From: Streptomyces dysideae
GTDB lineage: Bacteria; Actinomycetota; Actinomycetes; Streptomycetales; Streptomycetaceae
Reading direction: 5' to 3'
Assembly (NCBI RefSeq): GCF_001514305.1
Contig: NZ_KQ949094.1
Location: 156,715 to 196,106 of the forward strand
Length of the DNA: 39,392 bases
Below, in pieces: positions 16,425 to 24,554 of this stretch. How positions within the stretch are numbered: the first letter of the stretch is position 1; each line of letters starts with the position of its first letter. Position numbers and translations under genes: made by a program. The notes beneath the pieces are model-generated. The model was given only the letters and a program-made list of their open reading frames with translations. It did not search any database and was not told where the DNA came from.

Positions 16425-19020
16425 AACCCAGCTCCTCCAGCCAACTCCCCAGCTCCCCCTGAGCCTCCGCGTCAGCCCCCTCCAGCTCGCTCAGCGAAAC
16501 CCCGTACTTCTCCACCCACCGCCGGAACACCGCCACCAGCTCCCGCCGTCCCACCGCGAACGCCGCGTCCACGCGCCCCGAGATGTCCTCGTTCAGGACG
16601 TCCAGGACGATCTCCTGGGTCCGCCCCTCGTCCGCCAGGACAACCGTGGCCGCTTTCTTGAGTTCCTTCAGGAACAGGTCGTCCAGCGCCTTGCGCTTCT
16701 TCGTCGCCGCCGTGCGTGCCTTCCGGCAGACCGCCAGCTCGCGCTCCAGGCGTGCGAGTTCCTCGTCCGACACCGGTTCGGACTCAACGGAGTCCGCCGC
16801 GTCGGCCTCATCCTCGCCGTCCTCCGCCGGCTTCGCCGCCGCCAGCGCGTCCAGCGCCTCCTTGTAGGCCGCGTCCGCAGCCGCGACCTCCGCCTCCACC
16901 ACCGCGTACTGCTGGAGGAACTCGGGGATCAGATGGCGTACGACCGGCTGGTCCATCGCGCGGCGCCGGTCGGTGGCCGAAACCGTCTGCCTGCGCGAGG
17001 TGCCCGTGATCACCGCGCCCTCCGCCGGTCGGACGATCGCCTCCGTCGAGTCCACCCAGCCTGCGAGGACCCGGGCGAAACCGCCCGCCGCCAGGGCCTT
17101 CATGTCGTAACGGGAGTGCGTCCACCAGTCGGCGACGATGCCCGCCGTGCGGTACTCGTCCAGTACGCCGACCGCGCCGATCGCCTTGATGAAACCGTTC
17201 AGGAGGCCGGAGCGCAGGTCCATCAGACGGCGGTCCTCGGCCAGCTGGGCGAAGAGCTTCGAGCCCTCCTCCCACCAGTCCGCGTACGCGGTCCGCAGCT
17301 CCGTCTCCTTCGCCGCCGCCAGTTCGGCGATGCGCCCCACCGTGGCCTCGGGGCCTTCGGGCAGGAAGTCGTAGTAGGCGGGGTCGTCGTCGCGCTTCGC
17401 GAACAGCGTCGACGCGTCCACCCCGTACGCCCCGAAGAGCCCGGACCTCGCCGCCACCTCCGCGACCGGCACTCCTCCGTACAGGTGCGCCCGTACGTCC
17501 TGCGGCTCCGGCGGGGGCGAGTTGTCCACCCAGCGGCGGATGTTGAGGTTGGCGCCCTCGGCGAGGAGGTCGTCCACCCCGACGAACCGCGAGTAGCCCG
17601 ACAGCTCCCGCCCGTCCTTGAACACCGTGACGATCTTCTCGACGTGCTCGGGGCCCAGCTCGTTCTGGTTGCGGCCCACCGTGAACTCGCGGTCGGCGTT
17701 GATGAAGAGGACCTTCTTGCGCCGCTCGGTGTCCGGCTTCTCGCGCGGGCGCCGGAGGACGAGCACACAGGCCGGGATGCCGACGCCGTAGAAGAGGTTG
17801 GGGCCCAGGCCGATCACGGCCTCCACGCAGTCGTCGCGCAGCAACTCCTCGCGGATGTCCTTCTCCTTGCCGCCACGGAACAGCACCCCGTGGGGCATGA
17901 CGACGGCGACCACGCCGTTCCGTGCCAGCACCGAGATCATGTGCTGGACGAACATCAGGTCGGCCTTCTTGCCCTTCTCCGGCGCCCAGCCCCACTTCAT
18001 GCGCGTGCCGTGCACGGCGTCGGCGGCGGCCACCGCCTGCTGGTCGTAGGGCTGGGAGAAGGGCGGGTTGGAGAGGACCTTGGTGAAGGTGAGCAGGCGT
18101 TTGCCGGCGTCGAGGTGGAGCGGCTCGGTGAGGGTGTCGCCGTGGTGGAGGTCGAACTTGCGGATGCCGTGCAGCACCATGTTCATGCTCGCCATGGACC
18201 AGGACGCGGGGTTGCGGTCCTGGCCGTTGATGCCCAGCTCGTCCGGGTTGCCGCCGTGCTCCTCGACGTACTCGCGGGCCGCGATGAGCATGCCGCCGGA
18301 GCCCATGCAGGGGTCGTAGACGCTCTCGGTGGGCTGCGGGGCGAGCAGACGCACCAGCATCCGGACGACCGAACGCGGGGTGTAGAACTCACCGCCGCTC
18401 TGGCCCGCGCTGTCCGCGAACCGGCCGAGCAGGTACTCGTAGGCGGCGCCCAGCATGTCGGGGAACTCGAAGTCCTCGTTGCGGAGCCGGTAGATGCTGA
18501 AGTGCCTGATCAGGGACAGCAGTTCGTTGGTGGTGAAGCGCGGCTTGTTGCCGACCACCGCGTTGAACTCGATGTGGGAGGCGACGCCGGTCAGCCGCGA
18601 GTTGCCCTCCTGGAGCGCGGCGAGCGCCTTGTCGAGGTACTCGCCGGCCTGCACGACCTTGCCGTCGGGTCCCCTGGTCTCAGCGGTCAGTGCCTCGATC
18701 CCGGGGACGGTCACCTCGGGCTCTTCGGGGTCGAGCACATGCGGGCCCGTCCACCAGCGGGCACGCGGCGGGACGAAGAAGACGTTGGTGTAGAAGTCGG
18801 GGTTGTCGGCCCGTTGCAGGGCCTTCGTCTCGCTGCCCGTCTCCTTCAGCCGCTGCTGATACGTACGCTCCCAGGCGGGCTGGAACTCGTCCGAGGCCCG
18901 TTTGAGGAAGAGCAACCCGAAGATGTAGTCCCGGTAGTCGGAGGGCTCCATCCGGCCGCGGAGGATGTCGGCGGCGGCGAAGAGGTGCCGCTCCAACTGG
19001 GGAAGGGTGATGCGGGCCAC
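16414..19020 (-). CDS. hsdM: Type I restriction enzyme, M (methyltransferase) subunit HsdM
   Basis: An N6-adenine methyltransferase of 868 residues. An HsdM N-terminal helical domain (about 1-150) is followed by the SAM-binding motif I YDPCMGSGGML (about 235-245) and catalytic motif IV NPPF (318-321). Residues beyond about 500 are extra compared with the usual 500-residue HsdM and include a charged, coiled-coil-like stretch (EEADAADSVESEP...ELARLERELA region). The GTG at 19020 is chosen because the family match starts at MARITLPQLERHL and GAAGGA lies just upstream; the open frame further upstream is noise. It follows rloB by 121 bp on the same strand and overlaps hsdS, so rloA-rloB-hsdM-hsdS may be one operon. 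Confidence 0.95.
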   Translation of the reverse strand: MARITLPQLERHLFAAADILRGRMEPSDYRDYIFGLLFLKRASDEFQPAWERTYQQRLKETGSETKALQRADNPDFYTNVFFVPPRARWWTGPHVLDPEEPEVTVPGIEALTAETRGPDGKVVQAGEYLDKALAALQEGNSRLTGVASHIEFNAVVGNKPRFTTNELLSLIRHFSIYRLRNEDFEFPDMLGAAYEYLLGRFADSAGQSGGEFYTPRSVVRMLVRLLAPQPTESVYDPCMGSGGMLIAAREYVEEHGGNPDELGINGQDRNPASWSMASMNMVLHGIRKFDLHHGDTLTEPLHLDAGKRLLTFTKVLSNPPFSQPYDQQAVAAADAVHGTRMKWGWAPEKGKKADLMFVQHMISVLARNGVVAVVMPHGVLFRGGKEKDIREELLRDDCVEAVIGLGPNLFYGVGIPACVLVLRRPREKPDTERRKKVLFINADREFTVGRNQNELGPEHVEKIVTVFKDGRELSGYSRFVGVDDLLAEGANLNIRRWVDNSPPPEPQDVRAHLYGGVPVAEVAARSGLFGAYGVDASTLFAKRDDDPAYYDFLPEGPEATVGRIAELAAAKETELRTAYADWWEEGSKLFAQLAEDRRLMDLRSGLLNGFIKAIGAVGVLDEYRTAGIVADWWTHSRYDMKALAAGGFARVLAGWVDSTEAIVRPAEGAVITGTSRRQTVSATDRRRAMDQPVVRHLIPEFLQQYAVVEAEVAAADAAYKEALDALAAAKPAEDGEDEADAADSVESEPVSDEELARLERELAVCRKARTAATKKRKALDDLFLKELKKAATVVLADEGRTQEIVLDVLNEDISGRVDAAFAVGRRELVAVFRRWVEKYGVSLSELEGADAEAQGELGSWLEELGYGR

Positions 19021-19141
19021 GCGCCGGTCCTTCGGGGGAGAGTGGGGGACGGGAGGTCGATCGATCGTGCCAGGGCAGCCTAGACGGCGGGCCGGTGCGG
19101 GCGGTAACCGTCGGACCGGCGCCTTTCGGCCATGCGGACGG

Positions 19142-19999
19142 CTACCTCGACCGGTCGTCCACGATGCCGAGACTGACCAGCAGCCGCCACACGTCGGTGG
19201 ACGGGTCCCGCTTGAGGACGGGGCAGTCCTCCGCGTGTCCGGAGCGTGCGGCCCACTTCCTGTCGGACTCCGGGACGCTGCCGCGCGGCACGGGCTTGGG
19301 CTTTCGGTTGTCGGCCTTGCAGCCGCCGTGCTCGCACTGGTTGACCAGGCTTCTCGCATGCCTGACCGCCTTGTTGGCCGCCTCGCCGTCCAACGCGTCC
19401 CGGCGCTCGCCCTTGACGCTCTTGTCGTTCTTCACGTCGAAGGACTTGTACGCCGGGTGCGCCGCCCGCAGCTTCTTCACGATGTCCTTGTTGCTGCCGC
19501 TCTGCCGCCCGCTCATCGCCTGGAAGTGCAGCAGCAGCCACAGGTCGAAGGACGGGTGCGAGAAACACACCTGGATGTTGGCCTCGGCGGCTTCCCTGAG
19601 CGCCTTCGGGATGTCGTGGTGCTCGTCCCTGTCGAACAGGACCCACGCCTCCTCGCCCTCGGCCTGCTTGAGGTCGCGCACGGCAGCGACGGCTCTGGAG
19701 GGAATGAGACCGTTCTTCGCGCTGATCGGATGGATCAGGAACGGCTGCCTCTCCCCGTCCCCGCCGTCCCCGTAGCGGGAGTTGAGGTGGTCGAGGTACT
19801 GCGGCTCGGTGACCTCGCCTTCACAGGCGATAAAGAGGACCCGCTGCTCCTTCGATACCGGCGGCCGGTACGGGACCGGCGCGAACCGGTCGTCCCTGCT
19901 CCCCCTGCGCCTCCGTGACGTCCCTGCCCCTCCCGCGCCTTCCGTCTCTCCCGCCCCGCCGACACCGTTGTCCTGCTGCCGTCCGCCCCGCCTGCTCAC
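19142..19999 (-). CDS. rloB: RloB-family protein (Toprim-like, AbiL-type defence partner)
   Basis: A 285-residue protein of the RloB family, named for its linkage to type I restriction genes. Residues 1-50 are Gly/Arg-rich and probably disordered. The Toprim-like core has VLFIACEGEVTEPQYL (acidic residues at 60, 62 and 65), VLFDRDEHHD (Asp123, Asp125) and the conserved FSHPSFDLWLLLHF at 146-159. A late Cys/His set (CEHGGC, then CPVL) could bind metal. Its GTG start shares bases with the rloA stop (GTGA), so the two are translationally coupled. RloA/RloB pairs are related to the phage-abortive AbiL system; a nuclease role for RloB is inferred from its fold. Confidence 0.9.
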   Translation of the reverse strand: MSRRGGRQQDNGVGGAGETEGAGGAGTSRRRRGSRDDRFAPVPYRPPVSKEQRVLFIACEGEVTEPQYLDHLNSRYGDGGDGERQPFLIHPISAKNGLIPSRAVAAVRDLKQAEGEEAWVLFDRDEHHDIPKALREAAEANIQVCFSHPSFDLWLLLHFQAMSGRQSGSNKDIVKKLRAAHPAYKSFDVKNDKSVKGERRDALDGEAANKAVRHARSLVNQCEHGGCKADNRKPKPVPRGSVPESDRKWAARSGHAEDCPVLKRDPSTDVWRLLVSLGIVDDRSR

Positions 20000-21279
20000 G
20001 CTGTTTCCTTCGCCTCCTGCCAGGACAGTTCACGAGCGATCGCTCCCGCGCCGACCCGCGGTACGCCGCCGTAGCGCCCACGCAGATATCCGGTTTCCAG
20101 GTCCTCGTCCTCCGCCGGATGGGCGGCGGTCACGGGATAGAAGGTGGTCGTCCCCGAGCGTTCCTTCGCCGCGATCCACACCTGCTCGCGATCGAGCGGC
20201 CGGTCGAGGACCGCCTCGCCGAGCAGGGTGGCGTCATGCGTCGTGAAGATCAACTGGGCGTTGTTCGGGTTGGCCTTGGGGTCCTGGAAGATCCGTACGA
20301 CCTCGGCGGCCAGGGTGGGGTGCAGGCTGGAGTCAAGTTCGTCGACCAGCAGCGTCGTCCCGTTGTCCAGGACGGTGAGCATCGGTCCCAGGAACGCGAA
20401 CCAGGCGTGCGTACCGAACGACTCCTCCCGCAAGAAGTCCAGGGGGACATCGCCACCGTCCGGCGTGCGGTGCCTGAGCCGGATGCCTCCGGACTCGGGA
20501 TCGACTTCGATGCCGGTGATGCCCAGGTCCGCGATGGCGAGGAGGTGGAGGATCCGCTCGCGGTAGGCGTTCTCCGTGTTCTTCGCAGTCTTCTCGGTCA
20601 GCATTCGCTGTGTGAACGTCGTACGCCCCGTGATGTCCTCGCCCGGCGTGACCAGCCACAGGTTGTTGAGGAACCAGCGGTGCAACGCCGAGAGCTGGGG
20701 GTCATTGAGGGTGGCTCCAGCGGAGAGGAACAGCGCGTCCGGCCGCGTGAATCCCACCAGGGCCTCGCGGTTCCCGGTGAAACCGTCCCCTTCGAAAACG
20801 AACTCCGGACCCTCCGACTCCGGCCGACCCGCTTCCCGGTCGAACCAGACCTGGCGCTCGCCGTCGGGATAGGCGTGCAGCCATTCGGCCTCCACCCGCT
20901 CGTCGGACAGTTCGAACCCGTAGGTGTAGCGGACCTTCCGGTGGCGCCCCAATGCGAGGTCCACCTCGAAGAGTGTCGTCTCGTCGGCGCTGTCCCGGTC
21001 GAGTTTGAAGGGCTGGCGAGGCACGCCGGGATATTTCGGCCAGTCCGCGAACGAGGTCCGTACCGCCTCGCGCATGGCCGTCATAGCGCTGAGCAGGTTG
21101 GTCTTGCCCGACGCGTTGGCGCCGAAGACACCCAGGACGGAGAGCCCCGGAACAGGTCGGTGATCGTACTCAAGGCCGACGTCCCGGGCCGTGCCCTCCT
21201 TGAGCTCGGTGCCGATCAACGACAGCTCGCACTCGTCACGAATCGAGCGGTGATTGGCCACTCGAAAACGGAGGAGCAC
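19996..21279 (-). CDS. rloA: RloA-type AAA/ABC ATPase (AbiL-type defence)
   Basis: A 427-residue ATPase of the AAA15/OLD-like group. It starts with a RecF-like block (RFRVANHRSIRDECELSLI), then Walker A GANASGKT at 53-60, a signature-like EESFGTH at 285-291, Walker B LLVDELD at 310-316 and an H-loop TTHD at 346-349. No membrane segment. The GTG at 21279 is preceded by GGGAGG six bases upstream. With rloB it forms a sensor-effector pair like AbiLi/AbiLii, and it resembles in outline the PARIS (AAA15 plus Toprim/DUF4435) systems. It is the first island gene after mnmA, with a strong palindrome between them. Confidence 0.9.
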   Translation of the reverse strand: MLLRFRVANHRSIRDECELSLIGTELKEGTARDVGLEYDHRPVPGLSVLGVFGANASGKTNLLSAMTAMREAVRTSFADWPKYPGVPRQPFKLDRDSADETTLFEVDLALGRHRKVRYTYGFELSDERVEAEWLHAYPDGERQVWFDREAGRPESEGPEFVFEGDGFTGNREALVGFTRPDALFLSAGATLNDPQLSALHRWFLNNLWLVTPGEDITGRTTFTQRMLTEKTAKNTENAYRERILHLLAIADLGITGIEVDPESGGIRLRHRTPDGGDVPLDFLREESFGTHAWFAFLGPMLTVLDNGTTLLVDELDSSLHPTLAAEVVRIFQDPKANPNNAQLIFTTHDATLLGEAVLDRPLDREQVWIAAKERSGTTTFYPVTAAHPAEDEDLETGYLRGRYGGVPRVGAGAIARELSWQEAKETA

Positions 21280-21324
21280 CCTCGACCTCCCGGCGGACGG
21301 GGAGGCGACCCCGTCGTTCTCGTA

Positions 21325-21347
21325 CCTTTGCGGACGATCCGCAAAGG
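21325..21347. terminator. Perfect palindrome (10-bp arms, 3-nt loop) between mnmA and rloA
   Basis: CCTTTGCGGA (21325-21334) and TCCGCAAAGG (21338-21347) surround the triplet CGA. It lies 45 bp past the mnmA stop and 45 bp before the rloA start. It could terminate mnmA, act as an operator for the rlo-hsd operon, or both. The triloop and the near-symmetry suit a protein-binding site as well as a hairpin. Confidence 0.6.
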
Positions 21348-21392
21348 GCAGCCTATGACGGCGGCCGGTCCAGGGCCAGCCTCGAAGATCGT

Positions 21393-22517
21393 CTAAGCCA
21401 CGCCCACCGTGGTCCGCACCGTAGAAGCGATCGTCGCCGACCCCACCACGCGCGTGCCGTCGTACAGCACGATCGCCTGGCCGGGGGCGACGCCGCGGAC
21501 CGGCTCCGTGAACGACACCTCCAGGGTGCCGTCGACCAGTTCGGCGGTGACCTCGGTCTCGCCACCGTGGGCGCGGAGCTGGGCGGTGTAGGTGCCGGGG
21601 CCGGTCGGGGCGGTGCCGCACCAGCGTGGCTTGACCGCCGTCAGCCCGGTCACGTCGAGCGCGGTGGCCGGGCCGACCGTCACCGTGTTGTTCACCGGCG
21701 AGATGTCCAGGACGTAGCGGGGCTTGCCGTCGGGGGCGGGGGTGCCGATCCGGAGGCCCTTGCGCTGGCCGATGGTGAAGCCGTACGCGCCCTCGTGCGT
21801 GCCCAGCTTGGCGCCGGTCTCGTCGACGATGTCGCCCTCGGCCTTGCCGAGACGGCCGGCGAGGAAGCCCTGGGTGTCGCCGTCGGCGATGAAGCAGATG
21901 TCGTGCGAGTCGGGCTTTTTGGCCACGGCCAGGCCCCTGCGCTCGGCCTCCGCGCGGATCTCGTCCTTGGTGGTGAGCGTGTCGCCGAGCGGGAACATCG
22001 CGTGCGCGAGCTGCTTCTCGTCGAGGACGCCGAGAACGTACGACTGGTCCTTGGCCATGTCGGAGGCGCGGTGCAGTTCGCGGCTGCCGTCCTCGCGCCG
22101 CACGATGTGCGCGTAGTGGCCGGTGCAGACCGCGTCGAAGCCGAGTGCGAGGGCCTTGTCGAGCAGGGCCGCGAACTTGATCTTCTCGTTGCAGCGCAGG
22201 CAGGGGTTGGGGGTGCGGCCGGCCTCGTACTCGGCGATGAAGTCCTCGACCACGTCCTCGCGGAATCGGTCGGCGAGGTCCCACACGTAGAAGGGGATGC
22301 CGATCACGTCCGCGGCGCGGCGGGCGTCGCGCGAGTCCTCGATGGTGCAACAGCCTCGCGCGCCCGTCCGGAACGATTGTGGGTTCGCGGACAACGCGAG
22401 GTGGACTCCCGTCACGTCATGGCCTGCTTCCGCCGCGCGGGCGGCGGCGACGGCGGAGTCGACTCCGCCCGACATGGCGGCGAGGACGCGGAGGGGGCGC
22501 TGCGGGATGTGAGTCAT
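21393..22517 (-). CDS. mnmA: tRNA-specific 2-thiouridylase MnmA
   Basis: Adds sulfur to uridine-34 of Glu, Gln and Lys tRNAs. The 374-residue protein has the PP-loop SGGVDS (16-21), catalytic Cys106 in NPCLRCN, GHYAHI (133-138) and the second catalytic Cys208 in HDICFI; the C-terminal barrel ends with VLYDGTRVVGSATIAS. The ATG at 22517 follows a TGGAAG site; the longer open frame upstream runs over the divergent amidase gene and is not real. The sulfur-donating cysteine desulfurase is encoded nearby. The last 40 codons contain the segment duplicated at 8549-8609, which makes this gene the probable insertion target of the island. Confidence 0.97.
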   Translation of the reverse strand: MTHIPQRPLRVLAAMSGGVDSAVAAARAAEAGHDVTGVHLALSANPQSFRTGARGCCTIEDSRDARRAADVIGIPFYVWDLADRFREDVVEDFIAEYEAGRTPNPCLRCNEKIKFAALLDKALALGFDAVCTGHYAHIVRREDGSRELHRASDMAKDQSYVLGVLDEKQLAHAMFPLGDTLTTKDEIRAEAERRGLAVAKKPDSHDICFIADGDTQGFLAGRLGKAEGDIVDETGAKLGTHEGAYGFTIGQRKGLRIGTPAPDGKPRYVLDISPVNNTVTVGPATALDVTGLTAVKPRWCGTAPTGPGTYTAQLRAHGGETEVTAELVDGTLEVSFTEPVRGVAPGQAIVLYDGTRVVGSATIASTVRTTVGVA

Positions 22518-22577
22518 AACGCTTCCAGGGTACGGGGCGCCGGGAACCGGAGCGCGCGAGTATCCGTTCACGATCAC

Positions 22578-23261
22578 ATGGGGGCGAGAAGAGCATCCAA
22601 GAGCAAGAGCGAGGGCGGCGACGGCGACCGGCGCATCGGGCGGCGGGCGCTGCTCGTCGGCGGGGCGGCCGCCGCCGTGGGCACCGCCGTGCTGGCCCGT
22701 GACGAGTTGGGGCGGGTGTGGTGGCGGGTGCCCGGCGTGGAGAAGCCACGCAAGGAGGGCGAGGTCGACTACACGGGCGCGAAGTGGGTGGCGGCGGCGT
22801 CGGCGAACTGGCGGCGCGCGGACCGGCCGGACGACTACGGCGTCGACATGGTGGTCATCCATGTCACCCAGGGCAGCTTCGCCAGCGCGGTGAAGGTGTT
22901 CCAGGACCCGGGGCACGGCGCGGCGGCACACTACATAGTCCGCAAGGACGGCCACGTCACGCAGATGATCCGCGAACTGGACGTGGCGTACCACGCGGGC
23001 AACCGGAGCTACAACGAACGCAGTGTGGGCATCGAGCACGAGGGCTTCGTGGACCGGCCGGAGGGCTTCACGGACGAGATGTACGAGGCGTCGGCGCGGC
23101 TCACGGCCCGGATATGCGCGCGCTACGACATCCCCGTCGACCGCGAGCACATCATCGGCCATGTGGAGGTGCCGGGGACGGACCACACCGACCCGGGTGA
23201 GCACTGGGACTGGGACCGGTACATGAAGCTCGTACGACAGGCGAGCACCGCCTCCGCGTAG
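22578..23261 (+). CDS. N-acetylmuramoyl-L-alanine amidase (Amidase_2/PGRP fold), probably exported
   Basis: A 227-residue peptidoglycan amidase. The N-terminus has paired arginines before a hydrophobic run (RRIGRRALLVGGAAAAVGTA), a Tat-like signal or anchor. The zinc-amidase domain covers about 75-222, with His95 in VVIHVTQGS, AYHAGNRSYNERSVGIEHEG and the late zinc pair in GHVEVPGTDHTDPG (His203; Asp205 in place of the more common Cys). The ATG at 22578 is the first start after mnmA's divergent start and fits the signal sequence, though its ribosome site is weak. It is convergent with the cysteine desulfurase gene. Confidence 0.93.
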   Translation: MGARRASKSKSEGGDGDRRIGRRALLVGGAAAAVGTAVLARDELGRVWWRVPGVEKPRKEGEVDYTGAKWVAAASANWRRADRPDDYGVDMVVIHVTQGSFASAVKVFQDPGHGAAAHYIVRKDGHVTQMIRELDVAYHAGNRSYNERSVGIEHEGFVDRPEGFTDEMYEASARLTARICARYDIPVDREHIIGHVEVPGTDHTDPGEHWDWDRYMKLVRQASTASA

Positions 23262-23318
23262 CCCCCGTGTCCGGCCCTGTCCGGATTCCGGCAAGAGCGC
23301 GTACGTACCGGTGCGCCC

Positions 23319-24482
23319 CTACGTCAGTCCGGCCGCCCGTGCCCGTTCCACCGCCGGGCCGATGGCCTTGGCGACCGCCTCGACGTCGGCCTCGGTGGAG
23401 GTGTGGCCGAGGGAGAAGCGGAGGGTGCCGCGGGCCAGGTCGGGGTCGGTGCCGGTGGCGAGGAGGACGTGGCTGGGCTGGGCGACGCCCGCGGTGCAGG
23501 CGGAGCCGGTGGAGCACTCGATGCCCTGGGCGTCCAGGAGGAGGAGCAGGGAGTCGCCCTCGCAGCCGGGGAAGGTGAAGTGGGCGTTCGCCGGGAGGCG
23601 GTCCACCGGGTCGCCGCCGAGGATCGCGTCCGGGACCGCCGTACGGACCGCCTCGACCAGGTCGTCGCGCAGGGCGCCGATCTCGCGGGCGAACCACTCG
23701 CGCTGCTCGGCCGCGAGCCGGCCGGCCACCGCGAAGGAGGCGACGGCGGGGACGTCGAGGGTGCCGGAGCGGACGTGGCGTTCCTGGCCGCCGCCGTGCA
23801 GGACGGGCACGGGGGTGTACTCGCGGCCGAGGAGGAGGGCGCCGATGCCGTACGGGCCGCCGATCTTGTGGCCGGACACCGTCATCGCGGCGAGCCCGGA
23901 GGCGGCGAAGTCGACGGGGACCTGGCCGAAGGCCTGGACCGCGTCGGCGTGCAGCGGGACGTCGAACTCCCGGGCGACGTCGGCGAGTTCGCGGACCGGC
24001 AGGACCGTGCCGATCTCGTTGTTGGCCCACATGACCGTGGCGAGGGCGATGTCGTCGGGGTTGCGGGCGATGGCCTCGCGGAGTGCTTCGGGGTGGACGC
24101 GGCCGTACGCGTCGACCGGGAGGTACTCGACGGTGGCGCCCTCGTGTTCACCGAGCCAGTGCACGGCGTCGAGGACCGCGTGGTGTTCGACGGGGCTGGC
24201 GAGGACCCGGGTGCGGGCCGGGTCGGCGTCGCGGCGGGACCAGTACAGGCCCTTGACCGCGAGGTTGTCGGCCTCGGTGCCGCCGGAGGTGAAGACGACC
24301 TCGCTGGGGCGGGCTCCGAGGGATTCGGCGAGGGTCTCGCGGGCCTCCTCGACGGTTCGCCTCGCGCGGCGGCCGGATGCGTGAAGGGAGGAGGCGTTGC
24401 CGGTGACGCCCAGCTGGGCGGTGAGTGCCTCTGCCGCCTCCGGAAGCATCGGCGTGGTCGCGGCGTGGTCGAGGTAAGCCAT
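23319..24482 (-). CDS. Cysteine desulfurase (NifS/IscS type)
   Basis: A 387-residue PLP enzyme that takes sulfur from cysteine as a persulfide. It starts with MAYLDHAATTPM, binds PLP through Lys206 in SGHKIGGPYGIG, and carries the reactive Cys329 in STGSACTAG. Closeness to mnmA, also on the minus strand, suggests it supplies sulfur for tRNA thiolation, although the amidase gene lies between. The ATG at 24482 has no ribosome site. Instead a TACAAT -10 box ends only nine bases upstream, so the mRNA is probably leaderless. Confidence 0.96.
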   Translation of the reverse strand: MAYLDHAATTPMLPEAAEALTAQLGVTGNASSLHASGRRARRTVEEARETLAESLGARPSEVVFTSGGTEADNLAVKGLYWSRRDADPARTRVLASPVEHHAVLDAVHWLGEHEGATVEYLPVDAYGRVHPEALREAIARNPDDIALATVMWANNEIGTVLPVRELADVAREFDVPLHADAVQAFGQVPVDFAASGLAAMTVSGHKIGGPYGIGALLLGREYTPVPVLHGGGQERHVRSGTLDVPAVASFAVAGRLAAEQREWFAREIGALRDDLVEAVRTAVPDAILGGDPVDRLPANAHFTFPGCEGDSLLLLLDAQGIECSTGSACTAGVAQPSHVLLATGTDPDLARGTLRFSLGHTSTEADVEAVAKAIGPAVERARAAGLT

Positions 24483-24491
24483 GGTGAGCTG

Positions 24492-24497
24492 ATTGTA
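24492..24497 (-). promoter_or_regulatory. Candidate -10 box for a leaderless cysteine desulfurase transcript
   Basis: TACAAT on the minus strand ends 9 nt before the ATG at 24482. A start site 6-8 nt downstream of a -10 box would fall within a base or two of the ATG. This agrees with the lack of a Shine-Dalgarno sequence. No good -35 element at 16-19 bp spacing was seen. Confidence 0.5.
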
Positions 24498-24554
24498 CGG
24501 CGCAGCTTTGCCGGGCCTCGGAGCAAGGTTGGCCGGGGGCGAGGCCCCGACCGG

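Larger units (their letters stand above)
8549..21514. mobile_element. Defence island bounded by mnmA 3'-end direct repeats
   Basis: A block of about 12.9 kb between the functional mnmA 3' end (21452-21514) and its decayed copy (8549-8609). All genes inside are defence or accessory types: YgjP-like metallopeptidase, hsdR, HATPase, XRE regulator, DUF397 protein, hsdS, hsdM, rloB and rloA. Genes outside on both sides are core Streptomyces genes. No integrase, relaxase or replication gene is visible, so this is either a degenerate element or one mobilised in trans. The boundary repeats are seen; the integration history is inferred. Confidence 0.6.

Noticed and set aside
16267..19083. Long plus-strand open frame over hsdM
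   Set aside because: Antisense shadow of hsdM and hsdS with biased composition and no recognisable domain.
19021..19359. N-terminal extension of hsdM
   Set aside because: Arg/Pro/Ser-rich, overlaps the end of rloB, and the family match begins at the GTG at 19020 with a good ribosome site.
22518..23294. N-terminal extension of mnmA on the minus strand
   Set aside because: The open frame continues but lies over the divergent amidase gene; the mnmA family match and a ribosome site place the start at 22517.
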